Below are positions 22,561 through 32,380 of a stretch of 41,498 bases of DNA, one piece after another. Position 1 is the first letter of the stretch, and each line of letters starts with the position of its first letter. The stretch is taken from contig NWUY0304416565.1 of assembly GCA_004151065.3 (NCBI GenBank), forward strand, positions 1 through 41,498, read 5' to 3'. The translations under genes and the position numbers were made by a program. The DNA is from Larix sibirica (lineage: Eukaryota; Streptophyta; Pinopsida; Pinales; Pinaceae). The notes under the pieces were generated by a model that saw only the letters and a program-made list of their open reading frames with translations, ran no database searches and was not told where the DNA came from.

Positions 22561-22675
22561 CTTGGTAAGCTTATAATAAGTAGTACTCTATGGGAAGCTT
22601 ATAGTTATTAATTCCAGCTTTAATAGAATATCTATCTATCAAGATAAGCGGAAGTATCTCGTTTCTTTCCAGCTT

Positions 22676-23361
22676 AGAGAGAATATAATATATGTAATAG
22701 GCTTTTCTCGGGGGCTTGGGGATCGCCCCAAACAGTCTAACCAATCCAATAATTATATATATACCTCGTAAGTAAAGGTAAGAAGAGTGAAGATCTCCGG
22801 CCAGCTATTAAATAATAATATATATATCTGTATTAAGCTATGAATTAATCTATAAGTCCAGCTATGAAGAGTAAATCATCGTATAAGAACCTATCTATGT
22901 TGAAGACAGTCCAAAGTATAACCCAACCTTGACCATGTTACCCCCGTCGGTCGCTTCACGTGCGTCGCTCCGGTGTAGCTGAGTCTATAAAGTTCTTCGC
23001 TGTTAAAAAAGATATGAAATAGAACCCAAATATGTTACACTAAAACCAATAGGAAATGACAGATTGCTCTGATTTATACGATGCACTCTTCGATGATTTA
23101 ATGATGTCTGATGTCTTGATGTCTTAGATGATTAGTTCTGTGATTCCATTCGTAAATATTAGATATGTCATTTATATAATGGGATTTTTGTTGGCTTTCC
23201 TCGTTTAAAGATACAGAGTATAATGTTTAAAGAGAGAGAATATAATGTCTGGTAGTTCAGGGTTGAGGAGCTCCTAGTCTAACCAAGGCAGTATAAATAA
23301 AGAATATAATATATGTAACATGGGGATTCATGGTTATTGTTGGGGGTTTGCGGTTCTCCCC
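22676..23361 (+). repeat. Dispersed direct repeat pair about 625 bp apart
   Basis: AGAATATAATATATGTAA occurs at 22680-22697 and 23301-23318. Each is followed 13-24 bases later by a G-rich block running into CCCC (GGGGGCTTGGGGATCGCCCC at 22710-22729; a diverged match at 23342-23361). A third shorter AGAGAGAATATAATG lies near 23231. Order and orientation are the same, which indicates segmental duplication. Confidence 0.7.
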
Positions 23362-23571
23362 AGTGATCGATAGAAACCAAATCCCTTTTTACCTTTCTAA
23401 GAATGAACCAATGTTCCTAATAATGTTGTCTTCATGAATATAACTAAGCTCACCTTGTTATCTGTAAATGAACCTATGATGCTTGTTGCTAATTAAACCT
23501 AATTCACATAGAAAAAAGAGATGTGGTATTTCCTCCTTCAATCCCTTGGTAATTGAAATATACAAAACCAT

Positions 23572-23690
23572 GATGCAAAGTCCTAACTCATAACCTTCTT
23601 AACAGAGAAAGAACAGAACTCTTAACGATGCAAAGTCCTACTTATTTTAAGAGAAAGAACCGATGCTATGTCCTAATTAAACTTCTAATG
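23572..23690 (+). repeat. Three-unit tandem repeat GATGCAAAGTCCTA
   Basis: GATGCAAAGTCCTA starts at 23572 and 23627, and a diverged GATGCTATGTCCTA starts at 23662. The first two are followed by AGAGAAAGAAC. Unit lengths are 55 and 35 bases because of an internal deletion in the second unit. Confidence 0.75.
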
Positions 23691-24278
23691 AAAGTGCTAA
23701 TTCTTTCTAACAAACAATGCGGCTATTGACTGATGAGATAACTTTCTAGGATTGGTTAGAAATATTGCTTGTTTCAATCCTATAGGATATCCCACCATTG
23801 ATAAGAATTCTAGTTGCCCGGTTCTCCGGTGTTTAAACCAGAAGGTGGATGAACCCTGATTGAATCCCTTGTAAATACCTCTCTAATGAGAATGTCAATA
23901 ATGTTATGGTGGAAGCCTTGTAGTTGATGGTGGGATAACCCTAGTTGTCTCTTACTGTCTAATATTGGTGAATAATGAGTACTAGTTGTCCCGGTCTGAA
24001 GAATTCCCCAAGAACATATATTGAAGCCACAAGATATAGAATACAAATCCAATATGCTAATTAAACTATGACTAGCTCGGAGGAATGGGTGCTTTTACTA
24101 ATAAAATCCCTCGGCCTCCTGTAGTCAACCGAGTGGCTCCGCCCCTGTTTCAGCCCTTTTTCTGGCTCTCTGAAGGTTCCAGTACTGAAGCTAGTATTAT
24201 CGTTGAATTATGTTAGGTCTTCTTGGTTGGTTCATTAATATAGTTCCTGAAGGTTGAGGAATTATATCTTCGTTCCTT

Positions 24279-24323
24279 ATAGATATACGCCCTTCCTTCT
24301 AATAGATATATGCCCTTCCTTCT
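24279..24323 (+). repeat. Two-copy 23-bp tandem repeat
   Basis: ATAGATATAYGCCCTTCCTT followed by CT occurs at 24279-24300 and 24302-24323, with one C/T difference. Near identity indicates recent slippage. Confidence 0.85.
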
Positions 24324-24779
24324 CTGCGTTAAGGAAAGTATGTTCGATGCCTTCTTGTGCGAGGGGTTGTGTTTTCCGACGTAAGAGTCTTGTATATTGA
24401 GTAAGAAATTCCTTCCCGTCACTTTGTATAGGTAAGTATCTTTGATTCCTGTTGTTTTGCTTGTTGTTGACTAAGAATTACTAGTAAGCTAGGTTTAGTT
24501 CTAAGAGTTAAGTCTAGCTTTTGTTTTCCTAGTGTATTCCAGGAGTTTCCTAATAATTGTGATAAGGGAAAGATTTATGTGATAAGTAACTAAGGGTTGT
24601 AGGAATCGAAAGTATAGTCAGGGTAGGTTTTTTGTTAAAAAGCCTAGTAAAGTGTTTCAGATTGTGTTTGGGGTTGGTTGTGTCGTCCTAAGTAAAAGAA
24701 TCTTAGGTAAGTTAGATAAAGAAGCAAGTGAGCCCTTCAACCAGCGAAAATGGGTGGGCAACTAAAATTCTTTTATTTA

Positions 24780-25015
24780 TCCAACATTGTTGGTGATGAT
24801 GGTACTGGGAATGCAAAATTGATAGATAAGGTGATAATGGATGAAGTGGGCTATTACATTGCTTGAAATGCTGACAAGGGGTATGGCCTCGACCCATTTT
24901 GTAAAGTAAGAAGTTGCTGTTACGATGAACTTATGCTTGTCGGAGGACAGAGGAGAAATTGCTACAATGGAGTCTAAACCCCATATAGAGAAAGGCCAGG
25001 GTGACTACTCAAATT
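24780..25015 (-). pseudogene. Ty3/gypsy integrase core remnant
   Basis: On the minus strand, from about 25015 downward, an open stretch reads WPFSIWGLDSIVAISPL, then HKFIVTATSYFTKWVEA, then IAHFIHYHLIYQFCIP and IITNNVG. These are the consecutive blocks of the integrase core of plant gypsy elements (usual forms WPF..WG.D..G, YFTKWVEA and I.TDNG). The first Asp is kept in GLD; the second is lost, with TDN now TNN. The zinc-binding domain and the C-terminal part are missing. It matches the pol lineage of the 13.6-15.0 kb remnant and could be its displaced 3' part, but 10 kb and the opposite-strand integrase at 21.9 kb lie between. Its upper end marks the left edge of the AT-rich domain. Confidence 0.88.
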
Positions 25016-26809
25016 AAGGCTTACCACTAGTCAATTTGACTGCTAATGAATTGGTGTAATCATAACGTTGACTAGAGCCTGAATAGCCAGGTTATAGAAA
25101 GCACTATTAACCTAGTATATAAGCTTTGTACTCTTTTATCTAATAAATAATAACACTGTCGTAATTTATGGAGTCCTATGTATTAAGACAACATGGTATC
25201 AACTATGTAATAGTTCTGCTCTTTGTACCAAGTCATAGTATAAGACCAATAGGTGCTTAAGCATATTGCTAGCTCTGAATACATGACGGTCTACTCTTCG
25301 TACTATTATTTATGGCTCTGGTATCATAATAACCCTGTAACAATGGCCAAATTATATATGCTTGAGCTGTTACTCTGGTTATAATTGAAATATCAGGGCG
25401 TAGAGTAATAGTCAGAAAGATGAAATAATACGTACTTGTAATACTTAGAGCTCGTAGTTATGAGTAAAGCATAAAGCTAGCTAGTAAATATGCAAACTAA
25501 TTATATATGTGTAGTATTAATATGTTGACTCGTGCTTACTCTAAGCTTGTTTCATGGTTCGAATCCATAGCATAAACTAATTCTTTTTAGAGCTCTTTAT
25601 TCATGTGGAAGCAAGAGATAAAAGCATATCCTGTGACTCTAATATTATGGTACTTAATAGAGTTACACCAGCTCAATAAATTGGACTTATAACGTATCTG
25701 TTAAATAAGTAGTAAAGCTCTATTACAAGGCACTATGGTTTACGGCGTGGTGGTAAATGAAAAATCGCCTAATTCATACATAGTTTAACCAGGCTTCTGA
25801 TATGAATAGTTACAACATAATACTCATTTTACTACTTAGAGTTAGAGTGCCACAGGCTACTCATGATTATGTATTTGCTCATCATACTATGTATTACTGT
25901 AAGATTACTCAGTTAAGAAGCTCTTATCCTAATAAAGTAGAAGCACTATGATATATAGCTCTTTATGCAGGCTTAATTCTGTCTTGTAATGCTATGTTTT
26001 AGCAATTACATCATGATAGGGTTAATGTAAGAGCTACTAGTGAGAATCCACTTATACCACGAGCTTAATTACTACAAAGCCCTTTCTACTTTAGTTCATG
26101 TTATTACACCTAAGAGCAGGATAGTAACTATGGAGTATAAGCTAGTAAGTGCTATGATTTATATGGTCATAGTATTAATATTCCACATGGGTCTACCGCG
26201 GTCTTCCAAGAGGAAACTACTGATATACAGCTTAATACCTGGTTCATACGTAGATTGAGCTTAGTACTAGTTAATACTTAGCAGTACAGGGTTAATACAG
26301 TATACAATGGCACTAACTAGTATATCATCAGTAAGCAGCTTAGTTATGCGGATCTCAGATTAACCTTTTTCATGGTACTCAATGGTCCACATGGCTCTAT
26401 GCATATGCTGAACTCCAGAGTGTATTATGAGCCTTAGTACTAACCATCTTGAAATCACCTAAGCAGCTTAATTTACATGAATTGCTATACTTTCAGGTAA
26501 TTCATGAGCTGGACAACGGGTGCACGGTGTAAGTCAATGGCAGCTTAAAGATAATGGTGGGAATCAACGTCGTGCTTTCTTGGTGTACATGACTAAGCCA
26601 AACTAAGTACTCTTGAGCATACTTAATGGTTACCAGAATAATACACGTGATCCCGAGCATGATTAGCCGTTTGTGAACTATGTCGAGCATGTAATACTCG
26701 AATACGCAGGTAAAGACCTGATTCTATGATATATACAAGTGTGTCTACATTAACTAGACTCAATCCTGATGCTGTTAGATAAATATAGTAACGAGCAATC
26801 TGATAAAAT

Positions 26810-26896
26810 AAAGCCAGTACGACTCGAACGTACTAATTACAGTTTCAATCTGTAAACCTCTGAATAAGTAGCTAAGTACTATACCAGTATGACCTT
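26810..26896 (-). tRNA. tRNA-like fold, anticodon UGA (Ser-type), probably a pseudogene
   Basis: Read on the minus strand from 26896 to 26810 (87 nt), every canonical tRNA helix can form. The acceptor AAGGTCA pairs with TGGCTTT over seven pairs, two of them G-U. T and A sit at positions 8-9. The D-stem is CTGG with TCAG. The anticodon stem TACAG/CTGTA carries the seven-base loop ATTGAAA, with U33 and anticodon UGA. A four-base variable region follows, then T-stem GTACG/CGTAC with loop TTCGAGT. Oddities: the D-loop is about 20 bases, five bases (normally one) separate D-stem and anticodon stem, and the long variable arm of a serine tRNA is missing. It does not resemble the usual plant mitochondrial trnS-UGA. 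It could be a decayed or foreign tRNA, or chance in a hairpin-rich domain. Confidence 0.45.
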
Positions 26897-29462
26897 AAGG
26901 GTGCCATGTACCTGTTTTTAATGAACTAGTACATATTTTACTTGTTAACTCCATGCAAGCTCCATAATTACGTATTACATAATATAGGAGTCATATAGAT
27001 TGAATTACGCAGTGGTATTAATAACACATAGAAATCAAACGGCATATTATCCAGATTACAGTAAAATAATAGTGGTTCAGTGAAGTTAAGTACAAGGTAT
27101 TAAATCTTAATGGCAGTTAAGCAATGTACTAACCCGTTCCTTTATATGAATGAAATATAAAGCTTAATAACTAACATGGCCTTGAACAAAGGCACTTGGG
27201 GATAATTCAATGCCTAAGAGTAAGCTTACCCAGATCATGATAGACTAGTTAAATACAAATACAGGATTAAGCAACTATAAAATAAATAATTAATGGCTTA
27301 CTGTTGTAAGCCCACGGCTAAGCCTGGCTTAAGCGTATATAAAGGATTAGTTCAGGTAATAATGGACTATAGTAAGTATATAATAGATGGATATGTAATA
27401 ACAAGCAGGTTAAGCACGAGTACTACCAAGATAACTTCTTTTACCTATTATAGTCTTTGCCTGGAAATCTCTGTTCTGTACTTTCACTCCTCACCAAACG
27501 AACTATTAAATGTAAGGCATACGGTATTGAAAGCTTAAATGGGATAGAAAAAAATATCTCTTTCATATTAAAATAATTAGGTGGATAATAAGAGCTTCAA
27601 AAATAAAGCTCCTTATTTAACCATAGGTTTAACGAGTCAATGACTCTACTAGCCAGGTACCCCGGCTCTATACCCATCCTATATATTATACAAATAACGT
27701 ATATGATGAAAATACTAGGATTCAAACCTAGAGGCATGTTAGTAAGCATTATTTGGTAGAATACTGGTACACAATTAGCCTAATCATTACATGTGTTCTT
27801 GCTTCTGTAAGTATCATTGTAACAAAGGTAATCAATATTGTTTCAATGGTATTCAAGCTATTCCCTCATATGGAAAGAGCTAACCCCATGTGATACTAGT
27901 TCTGTAATCATCCTTGTTATCCTTTGTATCAGTTAATCATAAGAGTAATGGTAATCATAGTAATCAAATAGTGATAGCTCAATCATAGCTATTACTAGTG
28001 AATCATGCTTAATGAGACCCAGCTTTATACGTGTACTCTAAAAAGATGAAGTGATACCCTTTGATTCTGATTAGGTGTATACAATTAAGCTTCTCCATAT
28101 ATGCCTTACACAAAAGCTATTGCATTAAGACTAACACCACTAGTTACTAAGGAATAACATAAGCTTGATGATGTTGTATATTGAGGTGTATGAGTGATAT
28201 AGCTTTGATTAAGCAGCATATGAGCTTCTACATTGAAGCTGTGTTTTACGTAACCTATTGAGTAATACTTATGGATAAAGTACAGCTAGATATAATAGTT
28301 AAGCCATATAGATTCAATGGCAATCACACTGATGATACTTATGAATAGAATACGAACCCAATACGTTTAATGGTATGAATATTAGGAATATACCCTATTA
28401 GTAAATAGTCTAGAGCATTACCACTATGCTTAATCATGCTGTGTGTTAGATTTATACCCATATTATATAATAAAACCTTATCACTCTATGAAAGCTGATA
28501 ACCTGTATGCCAAGTTTGCACAATGAAGCTTGATCATCCTTACTTATAAGCTTGGTTAGATTAGGATAAATACGTAACATGATAGGTAATATGGAATGGC
28601 TGTAATTAAGCATCATATAAGCTTAAAGGCAATGGTTATGACTATAACATTTTTTACTCTTACACTGTTCATGGAATCAATGTGTTTATTACTTAAGCAT
28701 ACATAAGCTCTTAATTACAGGAGATTGAATACGTTTAGATTAGGAGCTTACAGTAACCTCTTATTAGTGATACAGCTATAGCCCGTTTCTTATATGAGTA
28801 ACTAGTAATAAAAAAGCTCTGTGTAAGGAGATTACTATATCTGTAAAAACTAGTGGTTACAGATTGATTCATATGCAATTGGGGCTTTACCCTATTGGTG
28901 CTTATATTACTCGTCATATAGGGATTCAGACTATGTGATAAGACTATTGAATGCACTCTATTTACCTATGTTATTACAAGCTAACTAGTAGTGATTACGT
29001 GATGACTATGCTTACTCTGCTCATGAAGCTTAGTATATACGAACTGCTACTTATCTCTGCCTTTTCCTATATATAGGTAATGTCTATTTGCCTCTATTCC
29101 CTATGATTCCCATAGGTAATTCACCAAATACACGCCTAATATAGGAAGAATTGGCATATCAATGGGTAGACTACTCCCTTATTTCCATAATAGTATTTAT
29201 TATATTAGCTTGTACATGATGACCCACTGCTTGTATTACTCTTATTAAGTAGATAGAGCAATGGTAATACATAATGTTTATACATCGGATATCAAAGCTG
29301 GAGCTTGCTTACTGTGAACTAAGAGTTTGGTTGGTAGAGTATACTAATGGTAATACTTGACCTTAATGAAAGGTGATATACTAAAAATGTCAAGTTTGAT
29401 CACTACCTAATACCGATTGCTGGTTGACCAGGGGGAATAGAAGCAATATGGTGTGCAGGTTG

Positions 29463-29533
29463 TAGCTCAAACGACATGGGTAATCAATAGTTATATGTAA
29501 CTAGTTCAAATCCCATAGTAGTAAGATGAGCTA
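29463..29533 (+). other. Nested hairpin with a T-loop-like core
   Basis: Three helices nest: TAGCTC (29463-29468) with GAGCTA (29528-29533), ATGGG (29476-29480) with CCCAT (29512-29516), and TAGTTA (29488-29493) with TAACTA (29498-29503). TTCAAAT, a typical tRNA T-loop sequence, lies at 29505-29511 directly before CCCAT. If the inner hairpin were an insertion, ATGGG-TTCAAAT-CCCAT would be a perfect T-arm. No convincing acceptor or anticodon arm was found, so no tRNA is called. Confidence 0.35.
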
Positions 29534-31293
29534 TCCGTATGGGCTGTAATCCCGAGCATTATCAATAATACATGGGGTTTCATCTCTATTCTAACCATAC
29601 ATAAGCTATACCCATGATCTCTACTAATATAGTGTGATTCGATATTACTATAGAACCAAGCAGTGTATAAGCTGTATTACTTATGGTATTCATTCCACTT
29701 GATCTTATATGGAACTCATATGATACTAGTGAAATATAGTGTGATTACCATGGATTCACTGTAAACAATCACTGTAATTAAATAAGATAGGTGATATGTA
29801 GTTATAGAGCTTAAGTAGCTTACCTCATCTCTTATATTGGAATAAAAAAAAGCGTATTCGTAATGATCGTTCGTAACTAGTAGTAATATCATACCTATTC
29901 TAAAAATAACGTATAAGGATAACACAACCACTATGTTTCACGTAATGTAATGGGCTTTATTAGGTTATCACTATAGCTTAAGACTCTTAGTAATAAACAT
30001 ACTAGTAATCACAGTCATAAGTATAGGAAACCAGTGTAATAATACTGATCTGGAGTTGTAAGCACTGTACTATTTATGTATAAAGCTTTGGTAACTAGTG
30101 TGTAAAAGGACTGTTACTTGCTGTCTAAGCTCTTATAAGTGCTAGTTGTGTTAAAGGTTGATAGTTACATATACCTGTAATTAATAAGCATAGTTCTCAT
30201 GTAAACAGTTTAGTTATACTTATGCTATCCAAATAAGAGCTATTTAATATTACTAGTATGAGTTCCATGTGATCACTAGAGGTAACATCTAACTCCAAGC
30301 TGTTATAAGCATAGGGTATGTAAACTCAAGCCCAGTGATACCTTGTTTATGAACATAGTATGAACACCATATAAAGTAAGCACATAAAGCCCAGTTATAC
30401 AAGCATTGAATCCGTATGTATCAGTATAATAAAGTTCCAGGTTAGTATGATTACCTATGTTACAGTATCAGAATATCATAAGCTTACAAGATGTATGTAA
30501 CAAGTAAGAGTTTAATATGCATGATGTGTTTTATTAGCCTAATAAGCATAGTATTATCACCATTTCATTACTTGAATCAGAGCTGTAATAATACAAACAG
30601 CTTAGCTCTCTACTAATAGGGCCTTTCTTTAATGTTACGTATTTGGTATAATGAATCACACTAATTAAATGTTTAATTTATAACACTAATGCTTACTAGT
30701 CTTCGTATAATATGTACGTATTATGTATAATAAATCCTACTAAGTATGTGTAATAACCTGCTTCCTAGTATCAAGTCTATAGTCTAAGGTTTTAACTATT
30801 GATAATATATACATTATGGAAACGTGTACAGTAATTCAGCATGTAAGTGGTTACAATGGACTTACTACTTGTTACTAAAAGCAGATACATGGAGCTTACT
30901 GATATAGAGTTAATAGGGGTGATAGTACTCATAGTTGTAGTATTAGCTTTAAGCTTGATATCACATTACACTAAGCTCTAAGCTGAATCTAAGCTCACAT
31001 AGTCACAGTTATGGTAATTATGCTACTACTTATACAATGTTCATGTTTTCAGATATGGATACGAGTAATACAAGCTCTGATTGGTTCGATTAGGCATTAC
31101 TTCAAATTCTCCCCTGTATCTTACTTTACCATAGCAGTAAGAGCGTAATCTCTGTAATTAACATGATGTAAGTAGTATCTGTATAAGGGTTGTAATCACG
31201 ATAAAGCTATTTACGTAATAATTATATACAATATTTTATATAAGGCAAACGATTTTAATATGTTAAATATGAGTGATATAACCCATGTGTACT

Positions 31294-31341
31294 AAGCTTT
31301 CAATGTATAGGATACTCTAGCCTATACATTTATTCAAGCTT
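31294..31341. repeat. Perfect 9-bp hairpin inside paired AAGCTT boxes
   Basis: ATGTATAGG (31303-31311) and CCTATACAT (31321-31329) are exact inverted repeats around a nine-base loop. Outside them AAGCTT at 31294-31299 can pair with AAGCTT at 31336-31341 across a 3/6-base internal loop. It could fold in RNA or single-stranded DNA. Confidence 0.7.
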
Positions 31342-31828
31342 GTTACTTATAGATATAAAACTACCTGTTTTATTAGGTAATTATACTAGGCCATGTTGTT
31401 ACTGTTATCGTAATAATCATATATGTAAAATACGATATTACCTCGTATCAACCCTTTAACCCTTTAATGTAAGTACAGGTACTATTATTTCCATTACTAT
31501 CCCATGTTTATACAAGTAGTATAAGCATTCTAGCTAACTCGATTCAATGGATACTGTTATTCCCTTTACTTATACTTATATCATTTTTTATGTAATATAT
31601 GCTCTATCTGTTCCATAGCTAATGACCAGTCTAAGAACCATTGTGTCCACTAATATAAGTAAGCTTAATAGTGTAATGATTAAAGCTGATTACTTATGAT
31701 GGAAAGGGTGTACTATTTCCATAACATGACTTATTGAATCTATAACAGGTATAAGCTTGTAAGTAGTTTCAGTGCTGCTTGCTCAGTAATCATAGATAAG
31801 CACATATACAAGGTATGTTACTGAATAC

Positions 31829-31858
31829 ATGTAATTACTACTATATAGGTAATTACAT
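31829..31858. repeat. Perfect 10-bp hairpin
   Basis: ATGTAATTAC (31829-31838) and GTAATTACAT (31849-31858) are exact inverted repeats around the loop TACTATATAG. The arms are AT-rich. The same GTAATTA and GTAATCA vocabulary recurs through the surrounding domain. Confidence 0.7.
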
Positions 31859-32380
31859 AGGATAGACCATTGATGCTTACTCATATGGCTAAGCTTGTAC
31901 TCTGCTTTCATTGTACTCACCTGAATGGAGTAACACCATTGAAAGCTGCTTGATTACTATGTTTGATACGTTCATTGTTCTAGCTAGAGATCACCTTGTT
32001 ATGATAAGTAGTAGCTATACTTCATTAATTAGGTAGAATACATGATATGACGTATGGATATGTAAAGAGTAACTATGTGTAAAGATTAAAACAAGCGTAA
32101 TTAGTCAAAGCTATAAGGTTAACTAGTACGAGTTAATAAGCTGAAGACCCTATATAAGCTTCATTAACCTGTTGGATCATAGTTATCAGAACTAACTCCA
32201 TTGTATATACTGATAGTGCTTAGCTAACACGATAAATACAAGGTAAACAGTAAGGAATCACAGTTTCAATGATCTTACTTGATTACTAGTAAGAAGGCTT
32301 TCACATGATAGCTTACTAGAACTGTTGTAGATATCCTTGTTATATCACTATTACTGCTTAACTATTAGTAGGTTCTCATT

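Larger units (their letters stand above)
22561..24779. other. Spacer with several small repeats
   Basis: No gene was recognised. The region contains AT microsatellite-like patches (for example TATATATA near 22756 and 22820) and three small repeats listed separately. The 80-codon minus frame at 23810-24052 and the 69-codon minus frame at 24213-24422 are unrecognised. The latter crosses a tandem repeat. Confidence 0.45.
25050..32380. other. AT-rich, AGCT/CTAG-dense domain without genes
   Basis: For about 7.3 kb the sequence changes character. It is AT-rich, TAA and TAG are so frequent that no frame exceeds 81 codons, and a small set of words recurs in both orientations: AAGCTT, AGCTTA, AGCTCT, ACTAGT, TATGATT, GTAATCA, CATATG. 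By hand count AGCT occurs about 17, 11 and 14 times in the three kilobases from 28001 to 31000, where roughly 3-4 per kb is expected from base composition. A count of 19001-20000 gave about 5. Short hairpins and diverged 14-30 base repeats are scattered through it. No retroelement peptide, rRNA or protein gene is recognised; one tRNA-like fold is listed separately. Its origin is unknown. Confidence 0.7.

Noticed and set aside
25480-25580. ATGG-TTCGAAT-CCAT hairpin and a GCTTA-CTC-TAAGC hairpin resembling tRNA T and variable arms on the plus strand
   Set aside because: Only five of seven acceptor pairs form and no anticodon stem exists in the right place.
27700-27790. T-arm-like hairpin (CTAGG-TTTGAAT-CCTAG) on the minus strand, suggesting a tRNA
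   Set aside because: No acceptor partner for the following TATTTTC and no anticodon arm could be found in the 80 bases upstream.
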